DNA of 64,000 nucleotides, taken from contig BMWJ01000007.1 in NCBI GenBank assembly GCA_014651175.1, positions 372,001 through 436,000 of the forward strand. Direction: 5' to 3'. A model generated the notes under the pieces. The model was given only the letters and a program-made list of their open reading frames with translations. It made no database searches and was not told the origin of the DNA. The DNA is from Streptomyces clavifer. Lineage in GTDB: Bacteria; Actinomycetota; Actinomycetes; Streptomycetales; Streptomycetaceae. Positions 8,171 to 16,500 of this stretch are shown here, piece by piece. The first letter of the stretch is position 1; the number at the start of each line of letters is the position of its first letter. The translations under genes were made by a program, and so were the position numbers.

Positions 8171-8206
8171 TGTCAAGGAATGTCAAGAAGGAAAGGGAAT
8201 GCAAGA
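8171..8206. promoter_or_regulatory. Phased direct repeats of TGTCAAG between divergent genes
   Basis: TGTCAAG occurs at 8171-8177 and again at 8181-8187, exactly 10 bp apart, and a degenerate copy (ATGCAAGA) follows at 8199-8206. Repeats on one face of the helix are the usual target of OmpR-type winged-helix regulators. The site lies in the 260-bp gap between the homocitrate-synthase-like operon (start 8018) and the racemase-family gene (start 8279), and an atypical OmpR-family regulator is encoded 1 kb away. Binding is an inference. Confidence 0.45.
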
Positions 8207-8278
8207 CGGGTGTGGTGCGGATGCCAAATGCCGGTCGAAGAGCGGCCGTCGGTACGGCCCGCGTCCTACGGTGCGGAC

Positions 8279-9052
8279 ATGGATCTTTTCTCGCTGCCCC
8301 GCCTGGGGGTCGTCGTGCCGCCGGAGAATCCGACGGCGGAACCCGAGTTCAACCATCTGCTCGGCACCGCGATGAATGTGTACACCTCCCGCTTCCCGGT
8401 GACCCCGGGCGTCGGGCTCAGGGCCATGCTGGAGACGTACAACGAGGTGCTGCCGGCGCTCCTCGGCAGCTTCGGCGCGCTGCGCCTGGACGCCGTCGTG
8501 GTGGCGTGCAGCGCGTCGCACTACCTGCTGGGCCCCGAGGGCGACCGGGCCTTCTGCGATGAGCTGTCCGAGCGCGCCGGCTGCCCCGTGCGGTCCTCCA
8601 CGCAGGCGATCCTCACGGCCTGCGAGGGCCTCGGGGTGACCCGCCTGACGCTGGTCTCCCCGTACCAGCCGTGGCTCACCGACACCTCCCGCGCGTTCTG
8701 GGAGCGAGCCGGCCTCACGGTCGACCAGGTGGTGCTCGTGCCGGCCCGCCCGGGCACCGCGGGCCCGGATGCGGGCGGCGCCGCGCACTTCGACCCGTAC
8801 GTGGTGACGACCGGGACGATCCTGCGGCACATACGGGAGCGGGAGCTGCCCGCCGACACGGCCCTGCTGTTCACGGGTACGGGCATGGGCACGCTCGCCG
8901 CCCTCGCCGAGCTGGTCCGGCAGGAGCCGCGGCGCACACTGCTGACCTCCAACCTCGCCTCGGCCTGGTGGGCGCGGCGGGTGGCGGGAGTCACCGACGG
9001 GGCGCGCCACCCGCTGCTGCGGAGGCTGGAGCGCGCGTCGGTGCGACGGTGA
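8279..9052 (+). CDS. Asp/Glu racemase or maleate isomerase family protein
   Basis: 257 aa. The start region LPRLGVVVPPENPTAEPEF and the segment VVVACSASHYL with Cys77 match maleate isomerase and arylmalonate decarboxylase relatives. Two-cysteine members have a second catalytic cysteine in the C-terminal half; the matching stretch here is FTGTGMGTL (about residues 198-206) with no cysteine. A one-cysteine enzyme could be a decarboxylase-like or altered isomerase. The ATG at 8279 follows TACGGT by 6 nt, a pattern typical of leaderless Streptomyces transcripts, and homology also begins there; longer readings upstream would cross the direct repeats. The gene is divergent from the carrier-protein operon and probably acts in the same pathway. 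Substrate unknown. Confidence 0.75.
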   Translation: MDLFSLPRLGVVVPPENPTAEPEFNHLLGTAMNVYTSRFPVTPGVGLRAMLETYNEVLPALLGSFGALRLDAVVVACSASHYLLGPEGDRAFCDELSERAGCPVRSSTQAILTACEGLGVTRLTLVSPYQPWLTDTSRAFWERAGLTVDQVVLVPARPGTAGPDAGGAAHFDPYVVTTGTILRHIRERELPADTALLFTGTGMGTLAALAELVRQEPRRTLLTSNLASAWWARRVAGVTDGARHPLLRRLERASVRR

Positions 9053-9056
9053 CGGC

Positions 9057-9096
9057 GAGGGCCTCGACGGACGCGGAAACGCCCCTCGAGGCCCTC
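9057..9096. terminator. Inverted repeat between convergent genes
   Basis: An 11-bp perfect stem, GAGGGCCTCGA at 9057-9067 and its complement at 9086-9096, encloses an 18-nt loop that itself can form GCG-GAAA-CGC. It lies between the ends of the racemase-family gene and the convergent response-regulator gene, so it may terminate both. No U tract is present, which is common in Streptomyces. Confidence 0.6.
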
Positions 9097-9112
9097 ACAC
9101 GCCGGACCCCCC

Positions 9113-9802
9113 TCACCCGGCGGACGTCTCGGGCACGCGGTAGGCGTACCCCATGCGGTAGCCGACGCCCCGGACCGTGATGATCCAGCCGCCGCTGCCG
9201 AGTTTCGCCCGGAGGCTGCTCACATGCGTGTCGATGGTGCGGCTGGTGTGCCCCCAGTTGCTCCCCCAGACCCGGGCCATGAGCTCCTTTCGCGTCACGA
9301 CCGTTTCAGGGGTGGCGGCCAGGGTGTAGAGCAGCTCGAATTCCTTCGACGTGACTCCGACGAGCCGGTTGTGCAGTCGCACTTCCCGCAGACGCGGATC
9401 GATATGGAGCTGGTGCAGGGAAATGGCGCCCGGAAGGACGTGCCGGGGCTGCGCACGGCGCAGCACCGCATCGATACGGGCACCGATTTCACGGAAGCCC
9501 CAGGTTCTCACCACACAGTCGTCCGCCCCCGCATTCAGGGCAAGGACCCGCCCCATTTCGTCGCCGGCATCGGTGACGGCCATCAGGGCTGTATCGCCAC
9601 CGCCCCTGAGGGACCGGCACAATTCCAGTCCGTCGATATCGGGCAGCTCCAGGGAGAACAGCACGAGATCCGCTTCGACGTGCGCCCGCAGGGCCCGTTC
9701 TCCGGTACCGACGCTGCGAGCCGTGAATCCCTGCCGCCGGAGATCGCTCACCATGGCCGCGGCGGCTTCGGTGTTCTGCTCCACCACGAGTACCCGTTTC
9801 AC
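9113..9802 (-). CDS. Atypical OmpR-family response regulator without phosphoacceptor
   Basis: 229 aa: receiver domain (about 1-110) and OmpR/PhoB winged helix (about 130-222, with TSKEFELLYTLA and RTIDTHVSSLRAKLG). Key receiver residues are changed. The acidic pair is Glu8-Gln9, the phosphoacceptor position is Ser50 (VLFSLELPDIDG), and the switch lysine is Arg99. Such receivers cannot be phosphorylated in the normal way; JadR1-type regulators of antibiotic clusters are similar and respond to ligands. No histidine kinase gene is nearby. The GTG at 9802 is chosen for its GAGGG Shine-Dalgarno; a GTG at 9829, next to the upstream stop codon, is the alternative. It follows the transposase-like gene and is probably co-transcribed with it. 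It is the likely cluster regulator. Confidence 0.88.
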   Translation of the reverse strand: MKRVLVVEQNTEAAAAMVSDLRRQGFTARSVGTGERALRAHVEADLVLFSLELPDIDGLELCRSLRGGGDTALMAVTDAGDEMGRVLALNAGADDCVVRTWGFREIGARIDAVLRRAQPRHVLPGAISLHQLHIDPRLREVRLHNRLVGVTSKEFELLYTLAATPETVVTRKELMARVWGSNWGHTSRTIDTHVSSLRAKLGSGGWIITVRGVGYRMGYAYRVPETSAG

Positions 9803-9830
9803 GTGCTCACCCTCGCTTCTCTCCTTCACG

Positions 9831-11081
9831 TCAGTTCAGGGCGCTGGTGAGCGCGGCGACCGGTGCGTGCGGCGGGTCCGGTGGCCCCGCGGTCGGCGCC
9901 CGGGGAGGGTCGGCGGGAACGGCGGTCCCGCCGGGGGCGCCGAACAGGTGCTGGTAGACGTGGGCGGCCGAGGCCATGGTCATGTGGTGGTGCCATCCGG
10001 GGAAGGAGCGGCCCTCGAAGTCGAGGAGGCCGAACCGCTGGACGAGCGTGGCCGTTGCCGAGAGCGCCGCGGCGTGGCTCCGGGCGAGCCGCAGGTTCTC
10101 CTCCACGCGGCGGCCCGCGAGCGTGGTGAGCCAGTAGCGGGCCGGCTGCCGGCCGTCCGGGTCGGGCCGCTCCACGGCGCGGTAGGGGCGGGAGCCCGCG
10201 TCGCCGGCGTTGCCGGGTCTCGGCAGCCCCACCGCGCCCGCGTGCGTGTGGACCGGGACGGCTCTGACGCGGCCGTCGGGGGTCTGCCCGCGGAGCACGT
10301 GTGTCTGCCGGGCGTGCCGCACCTCCATGAGCGCGCTCACGGTACTGACCACGGCGGCGTGCTGCCCAGTGAGCACCTGCTGCTCCGCGGAGACCTCGCA
10401 CACGACGTCGGCCCGGAGTCGGGCGAGGCCCGCGAGGACCCCGGCCACGTCCTCGCACCGGGTGAGGTCAAGCACCCAGGGCAGGCGCGGGAGTTGAGGC
10501 TGCGCGGTGACCTCGGCAGCGAACCGGACGACGTGGTCGGCGGCGGTGCGCGCCCTCTCGGTCCCGGGGATGCGCGCACGGCGCCTGCGCTCCCGGTCCG
10601 ATTCCCACGCTCCGCCGAGCACGAGGCTCCAGTCCACCGGGTAGGACTGGGTCCCGGAGACAAGGAAGAGGCCGAGCGCACGCTGGCAGTTGACGGTGCG
10701 CCCGGTCGCCGTGTCCACGCGCCGGTGCACACCGGCCGAGTGCTCGCCGCGCTTGGGGATGATGAGTTCGGTGACGGTCCAGGCGAGCGGCGTCGTCCGC
10801 GCGGCCACCAGCCGGGCGAGCCGCCTGCGGACCGGAACCCAGTCCCATGGGCTGACGTTGACGAACTGGTGCAGGCCCCGCGCCGCGGCCGACGGCAAGG
10901 GGCTCGCCAGCGCGATGCGCCGCGGCGTCTTCCTGCCGGACACATGGATCAGGGCCCACAGATACGTCTGGGCCCAACGGCGCTGCTCGGAGCGCCCGAA
11001 CGCCCGGAAGACCTCGTCCATGAACGGCTGCATGTGCGCGCCGTCGCCCGGCACCCCCGCGCGCACCTCGCTTGACGACAT
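9831..11081 (-). CDS. Degenerate IS701-like transposase, probably domesticated
   Basis: 416 aa. The C-terminal FEGRSFPGWHHHMTMASAAH segment and the ESDRERRRRARIPG segment match IS701/DDE_5 transposases found in actinomycetes. The catalytic positions look eroded. The usual DDTG-FPKKG element is TELIIPKRG here, so the first Asp is absent, and the usual ADAGYG is LDLTRCED. No terminal inverted repeats, target duplications or second copy were seen. The reading frame is intact and full length, so the protein seems maintained, not decaying. It ends 28 bp before the atypical regulator start. Intact but catalytically altered IS701-like genes recur beside Streptomyces secondary-metabolism clusters, with unknown role. 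An inactive remnant is the alternative. Confidence 0.7.
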   Translation of the reverse strand: MSSSEVRAGVPGDGAHMQPFMDEVFRAFGRSEQRRWAQTYLWALIHVSGRKTPRRIALASPLPSAAARGLHQFVNVSPWDWVPVRRRLARLVAARTTPLAWTVTELIIPKRGEHSAGVHRRVDTATGRTVNCQRALGLFLVSGTQSYPVDWSLVLGGAWESDRERRRRARIPGTERARTAADHVVRFAAEVTAQPQLPRLPWVLDLTRCEDVAGVLAGLARLRADVVCEVSAEQQVLTGQHAAVVSTVSALMEVRHARQTHVLRGQTPDGRVRAVPVHTHAGAVGLPRPGNAGDAGSRPYRAVERPDPDGRQPARYWLTTLAGRRVEENLRLARSHAAALSATATLVQRFGLLDFEGRSFPGWHHHMTMASAAHVYQHLFGAPGGTAVPADPPRAPTAGPPDPPHAPVAALTSALN

Positions 11082-11459
11082 CTGACGCTACGCCCCCTCG
11101 ATACCCGTCACCGCTCGCATCCGAGTGAATGCATGGCACATACGTACGAGGTGAAAGTACCGTCCGGGACGGAGTTTGCCCGGGTCGGCCGTCTACTTTG
11201 CAAGTTCACGGGCTGACCTGCGCAGACTCCCTTCGCCGGGGCTGTGGCGAGTGACGCGTGGGCGGGAAGGAACGGGCTTCACCAGTGGCGAAACCCCACC
11301 ACGGACATGTCAGGTGAAGTGTTAACAAATCATGAACATGCCACCGAGCGTCCCCGAGGGCACGGACTTCGGCGGCGATGTCCCGATCACGAGAGGGCTG
11401 GACGACCGGCCACCGGGGGACGGACTGCCCCGGCGGTCGGTCGTCGTGCTTCCGGTGCG
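11082..11459. other. Intergenic region upstream of the transposase-like gene
   Basis: 378 bp with no credible gene. It holds the promoter region of the leftward transposase-like/regulator pair and the 3' side of the convergently oriented upstream MFS gene. One AT-richer patch lies at about 11318-11338 (GTTAACAAATCATGAA). I found no gamma-butyrolactone-type operator and no clear terminator hairpin. Confidence 0.5.
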
Positions 11460-12716
11460 TCAGGCCGCCGGGTCCACGCCCGCGGCCGGATCCGTCGGCC
11501 GGCGGAGGGGGAAGCCCGCCTGACGGGCGTACAGGACGACCGCGATCACCGGCAGCAGGAGCAGCAGAACGGTCCAGGGGAAGGACTCGCTGCCGACCCC
11601 GTCCAGCAGGATGCCTCCGACGATGCCTCCGCCGGCCATCGCGACGTTCCAGAGCGTGACGAGCATGGCCTGTGCCGAGTCGGCCGACTCGCCGCCCGCG
11701 TCACCGGCAGCGGTCTGGAGCAGCGTGGGCACGCCGCCCCAGCCGAGACCCCACAGCACCGCGGCGACGTAGACGAGGGCGGTGGTGTCGGAGAGGACGG
11801 CCAGGAGCGCGGCTGCGAGGGCGACGAGCAGGGCGCCGGCGACGGTGAGGCCGCGCAGCTGTCGGTTGATCCGCGCGCCGACGATCCAGATGCTCGCCAG
11901 CGAGGCGGCGCCGAACACCAGGAGCACCAGGCCGGTGCTGCCGCCCAGACCCAGGTCGTCGAGGTACGTCGCGATGTACGCGTACAGGATGGTGTGGGCG
12001 AGGACGAAGACGAGCGTGACGAAGAGGACCGGGGTCACTCCGGGGATGCGCAGGGTGCTCAGCATCTTCGGCCGCTCGCCGCGCCCCTGTCCGGGGAAGT
12101 CCGGCACCGCCGCGACGATCCACACCAGGAGCAGCAGCGTGAGCACCGTCATCGCCAGGAACGCCACGCGCCATCCGAGCCAGTCACCGAGGAAGGTGCC
12201 CGCGGGCACGCCGAGGGACAGCGCCACGGGGATACCCGCCATGGCGATGGCCATCGCCTTGCCCTGGAGTTGGGCGGGGGCCATGCGCCGCGCATACCCG
12301 GCGAGCAGGGCCCAGGCGAGACCGGCCGCGACACCGGCGACGAACCGCGCCACCATCGTCAGCTCGTAGACGGACGACACGGCCGTCACCGTGTTGGCGA
12401 CGGCGAAGCCGGCCATGGCGCTGAGCAGCAGCTTCTTGCGACGCCAGCCGGCGGTGGCCGCGGTGAGCGGGATCGCGGTCAGGGCGGTGCCGATCGCGTA
12501 GACCGTCACGGTCTGCCCGGTCGCGGACTCGCTCACCCGCAGGTCCTGGCTCATCGCGGGCAGCAGACCGGCGGGGAGGGTCTCGGTGAGGCTGGTGATG
12601 AAGACGGCGGTGGCGAGGGCCAGCAGGGCGAACAGCGGGAGTTTCTGCTGTCCCTCGCCTCCGCTCTGCGGGTCCGGTGCCGCAGCGGCGGGCGCCGTGT
12701 CGGGTGCGGTGCTCAT
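11460..12716 (-). CDS. MFS transporter, DHA1-like exporter
   Basis: 418 aa with about 12 hydrophobic segments. The N-terminal half includes ITSLTETLPAGLLPAM and the loop GWRRKKLLLSAMAGFAVANT, which corresponds to the MFS loop-2/3 signature, and GIPVALSLGVPAGTFLGDWLGWR is the motif-C-like stretch of antiporters. Sequence character is that of AraJ/DHA1 proton-coupled exporters for drugs or sugars. The start at 12716 gives a normal cytosolic N-terminal arm before the first helix; a longer reading is GC-rich low-complexity sequence. It lies 98 bp downstream of the SDR gene, and both face away from the SARP regulator gene, which suggests they are its targets. Substrate unknown. It could export the product of the 1-11 kb cluster, but that is a guess from location. 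Confidence 0.88.
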   Translation of the reverse strand: MSTAPDTAPAAAAPDPQSGGEGQQKLPLFALLALATAVFITSLTETLPAGLLPAMSQDLRVSESATGQTVTVYAIGTALTAIPLTAATAGWRRKKLLLSAMAGFAVANTVTAVSSVYELTMVARFVAGVAAGLAWALLAGYARRMAPAQLQGKAMAIAMAGIPVALSLGVPAGTFLGDWLGWRVAFLAMTVLTLLLLVWIVAAVPDFPGQGRGERPKMLSTLRIPGVTPVLFVTLVFVLAHTILYAYIATYLDDLGLGGSTGLVLLVFGAASLASIWIVGARINRQLRGLTVAGALLVALAAALLAVLSDTTALVYVAAVLWGLGWGGVPTLLQTAAGDAGGESADSAQAMLVTLWNVAMAGGGIVGGILLDGVGSESFPWTVLLLLLPVIAVVLYARQAGFPLRRPTDPAAGVDPAA

Positions 12717-12814
12717 GGGATGTGCTCCAGGTCTTCCGGAAGGGAGGTGTGGGGCGTCGAGTGGGTGCGGGGGCGGTGGGGGCCGGGCCGCGGGGGTGGT
12801 CCTCGGTGGCCGGT

Positions 12815-13384
12815 TCACGGGGGGCCGAGTCCGCCGTCGACGGGGAACCGGACCCCCGTGGTGAACGTCGCCTCCGTGGCCAGGAAGAGGGCGGCGCGGG
12901 CCACCTCTTCGGCGGCGCCGAGACGGCCCAGCGGAGGCAGGGGTTCGGTGCGGGCGCCCGGCGCCTCGATACAGCCCGGGGCCACCGCGTTGACGCGGAT
13001 GCCCCGGGCGGCGAGTTCGGCCGCGAGGGCCCGTACGGCGTCGGGGCACGGGGTGGGGGCTGTGAGCACGATCGCGCTGCCGCCCTTGAGGTGGCGCAGC
13101 AGTGGCTGCACGGTGGCGACGGCGTCGGAGAAGAGCAGATCGACGCGGCCCTCTCCGCCACCGGGTCCGGTGCCGGACTGTGCGGCGAGAGCGGCTTCGA
13201 GGGTGTCCGGGGTGACGACGCGGGCGGTGGAGCCCAGTTCGGCGATCGCGTGGGCGCGCTCATGTGCGGTGCGCACGGTCAGCAGGACCGTCGCCCCGCC
13301 CTCCACGAGACGTTTGGCGATGGCCAGACCGATGCCGGTGACTTCACCGACGACGAGGGCTGTTCTGCGCGCGTACTTGGTCAT
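12815..13384 (-). CDS. Short-chain dehydrogenase-like protein lacking the YxxxK motif
   Basis: 189 aa, short for an SDR (usually about 250). The N-terminal cofactor motif is kept as VVGEVTGIGLAIAKRL (G-x3-G-x-G), and the C-terminal ELAARGIRVNAVAPG and FPVDGGLGPP are typical. The middle is contracted: after SAIVLTA the sequence goes to PTPCPDAVRALAAEL, where an active SDR has the catalytic Ser and Tyr-x3-Lys helix. No Tyr-Lys pair remains. It is therefore unlikely to be an ordinary dehydrogenase and could be a nucleotide-binding regulatory protein or a decaying gene. It starts 196 bp from the divergent SARP-type gene and precedes the MFS gene. Confidence 0.75.
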   Translation of the reverse strand: MTKYARRTALVVGEVTGIGLAIAKRLVEGGATVLLTVRTAHERAHAIAELGSTARVVTPDTLEAALAAQSGTGPGGGEGRVDLLFSDAVATVQPLLRHLKGGSAIVLTAPTPCPDAVRALAAELAARGIRVNAVAPGCIEAPGARTEPLPPLGRLGAAEEVARAALFLATEATFTTGVRFPVDGGLGPP

Positions 13385-13580
13385 GGGTGCTGCTCCCTCC
13401 GGGGTGCCCGTTCCTCGCCGGTGCGTGGTGCCACCCATGGGGACGACTCTGCGCCCAGACGCTTCGGGGAACCTTCCGGAAACCTTCGGGACGGAGGGCC
13501 GGGCGGGCGTGCGGGCGGTGGAGGGAGGGCTGCCGGAAGCCTGTCGGGCGCCGGACACCCGCCCATGTACGGTGGTGCCC

Positions 13581-16500
13581 ATGCGGTTTGGGGTGCTCGG
13601 GCCACTGGTGGTGTGGGACGGCGCGGGCCGGGAGGTCAAGGTCCCCGAGGCCAAGGTCCGGGCCTTGCTGGCGGATCTGCTCGCGCACGACGAGGGACCG
13701 GTGTCCGCCGACCGGCTCATCCACGACCTGTGGGGCGACGTGCCTCCGGGCAACCCCCGGGCGGCCCTTCAGGCCAAGATCTCCCAACTGCGCCGGGTCA
13801 TCGGCCGCGACCGGGTGGTGCGGCAGCCGCCGGGCTACCGGCTGCGGCTCGAGGGCGGCGACGAGGTCGACGCCGCACGGTTCCGCGCCCTGGCGACCGG
13901 GGCCCGCCCCGCCCAGGACCCCCGCGCCCGGGCCGCGCTGCTCACCGAGGCACTGGAGCTGTGGCGTGGGCCCGCGTACGCGGACTTCGGTGACGGCGGG
14001 TTCGTACGGGGGGCGGCGCAGCGCCTCGCGGAGCAGCGGTTGTCCGTGCTGGAGGAGCAGGCGGAGGCGCGCCTGGAGGCACGGGACCATGCGCTGCTCG
14101 CCGGGGAGCTCACCGACCTCGTGGCGCGCCACCCACTGCGGGAGCGGCTGCGCGCCGTCCAGATGAGGGCCCTGTACGCGGCGGGGCGGCAGAGCGAGGC
14201 CCTCGCCTCGTACGACGATCTGAGGGCGCTGCTCGTCGAGGAGCTGGGGGTCGACCCGAGCCCCGAACTGGCCGCCCTGCACGGCGCAGTGCTCCGGCAG
14301 GACCCGGGTCTGAGCCAGGGTGCGGCCGGGACGGTGGCGGCGGACCCCCCACCGGGGGTGGCAACGTCGAGCACTCCGGCGACCGTACACAGCACGGAGA
14401 CTCCGGATGCCGCGGACGCGGCCGGGCCGGGCTCCTTCTCGAACCTTCCCGTCCCCCTCACTCCTCTCATCGGCCGCCGCCAGGCCCTCGCCCGGATCTC
14501 CCGGCTCCTCGCCAAGAAGCGGCTGGTGACCCTCACCGGCACCGGCGGCGTCGGCAAGACCCGGCTGGCCGTCGCCGCGGCCACGGCCGAGCGGGACGGC
14601 GCCGCGGCCGGTGAACCGGCCGGCGAGACATGGCTCGTGGAGTTCTCCGGCATCCACGCCGGCACCACCGCCGACCTGGCGCAGGTCGTCGCCGCCACCC
14701 TCGGCATCCGGGACGACGTCCCCCGCTCCCTGCCGGGCACCGGCACCTCCACCCCCTCTCTGCCGCACCGCCTCGCCGCCGCCCTGCGCGACCGCCGCAC
14801 CCTGCTCGTCCTGGACAACTGCGAGCACGTCGTCGACGCCGCCGCCGCTCTCACCGAGCTGCTCCTGCGCACCGCCCCCGGCCTGCGCGTCCTGGCCACC
14901 GGGCAGCAGCCGCTCGGCCTGGCGGGCGAGGCGGTGTTCCTCGTCGAGCCACTGCCGCCCGCCGACGCCGTCCGGATGTTCATGGACCGTGCCGCCGCCG
15001 CGACCCCCGGCTTCTCGCGCGACCCGGGTGCCCCGGACGGGCCCGAGCGCCGGGCCGTCGCCGAGATCTGCCGCCGCCTCGACGGCATCCCGCTCGCCCT
15101 CGAGCTCGCCGCCACCCGCGTGCGGGCCCTGGGGGTCCAGGGCCTGGCCGCCCGGCTCCACGACCGCTTCCGGGTACTGACCTTCGGGCAGCGCGGTGCG
15201 CCGGCGCGCCAGCAGACGCTGCGGGCGGTGATCGACTGGAGCTGGGAGCTGCTCAGCGCGCCCGAGCGCATCGTTCTGCGCCGCCTCGCCGCGCACAGCG
15301 ACGGCTGCGACCTGGAGGCGGCCGAGGCGGTCTGCGCGGGTGACGGCGTCACCCGGGACGAGGTCCTCGATCTCGTCACCCGGCTGGTCGACCGGTCCCT
15401 GGTGGTCGTGGTGGACGGGCCCACCGGCCCCCGGTACCGCCTCCTGGAGTCGGTCGCCGCGTACGCGACCGAGCAGCTCCACGAGATGGAGGACTTCACC
15501 GCCGTACGGGACCGCCAACTGCGCCACTACCGGGCCCTGGCCGTACACGCCGAGCCGCATCTGCGCGGGGCCGCGCAGCGGCCCTGGCTTGCCCGGCTGG
15601 ACGCGGAGGCCGGCAATCTGCGCACGGCGCTCGATGAGGCGGTGCGCCGGGCGGCCACGGGTGAACCGGAGGAGGCGGTCCGGCTGGCCACCGCTCTGGC
15701 CTGGTGGTGGCTGCTGCGGGGCCGCCTCACCGAAGCGCGCCGCAGCCTCGGGTCGGTGCTGGCGGCGACGTCAGCCCCCTCCGCACCCGCCGAACTCGCC
15801 CTCCTGCACACCGCCTTCGCACTGCTGACCGGAGATCACGCAGCGGTCGCCGCCACCACGGCACACAGTGGCGGCGCGAGGGGAGCCGGCCTCGCCGCTG
15901 CCGGTGACGCCGTCCCCGATCCCGTACGTCGTGCCCGTGCACTGTGGCTGTGCGCGTACGGCTTGTACAGCGCCGGTGACGCGGCCGAGAGCAATGAGTT
16001 GAACACCCGAGCGCTCGCCCAGTTCACCGCCGCGGAGGACCAGTGGGGCACCGCCGCCGCGCTCGGCCTGCGCGCGACACTCGCACTGGTCTGCGGCGAC
16101 CTCGCCGGGCTCGGCCGCGACGGCCTGCGGAGCGCTCTGCTCTTCCGTGAACTGGGCGACAGCTGGGGTGAGTTGCAGACGGTCTCCCCGCTCGCCGCGC
16201 TCGCCGAGATCAAGGGCGCGTACGCGGACGCGGAGCGCCGCCAGCACGAAGGGCTCCGGATGGCGCGGGAGCTGGGTCTGGAAGCGGAGGTGTCCGCGCG
16301 GCTCTCCGGCCTCGGCCGCCTCGCGCTGCTCGCCCGCGACTGGGACCACGCCCGTGAACTGCACGAACAGGCCCGCCGGATCGCTGCCGAGCAGGGCTAC
16401 AAGTACGGCGAGATCCACTCCGTGATGGGCCTCGCCCTCGGCGCCCGCCGGTCCGGCGACCTCGACGGGGCACAGGCGCACCTGCTGCACATCCGCGACG

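Noticed and set aside
8162-8278. N-terminal extension of the racemase-family protein
   Set aside because: Similarity starts at 8279, and the extension covers the direct repeats and the leaderless promoter.
404-11081. Ordinary arginine or lysine biosynthesis operon
   Set aside because: argJ, argD or LysJ/LysK-type genes are absent, while a carrier protein, CoA ligase, GATase and atypical regulator are present.
11082-11459. Gamma-butyrolactone receptor site upstream of the cluster regulator
   Set aside because: No ARE-like palindrome was found, only short AT-rich patches.
11244-13580. Apparent N-terminal extension of the SARP-type gene
   Set aside because: It reads antisense through the MFS and SDR genes and has no similarity. 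SARP homology starts at 13581.
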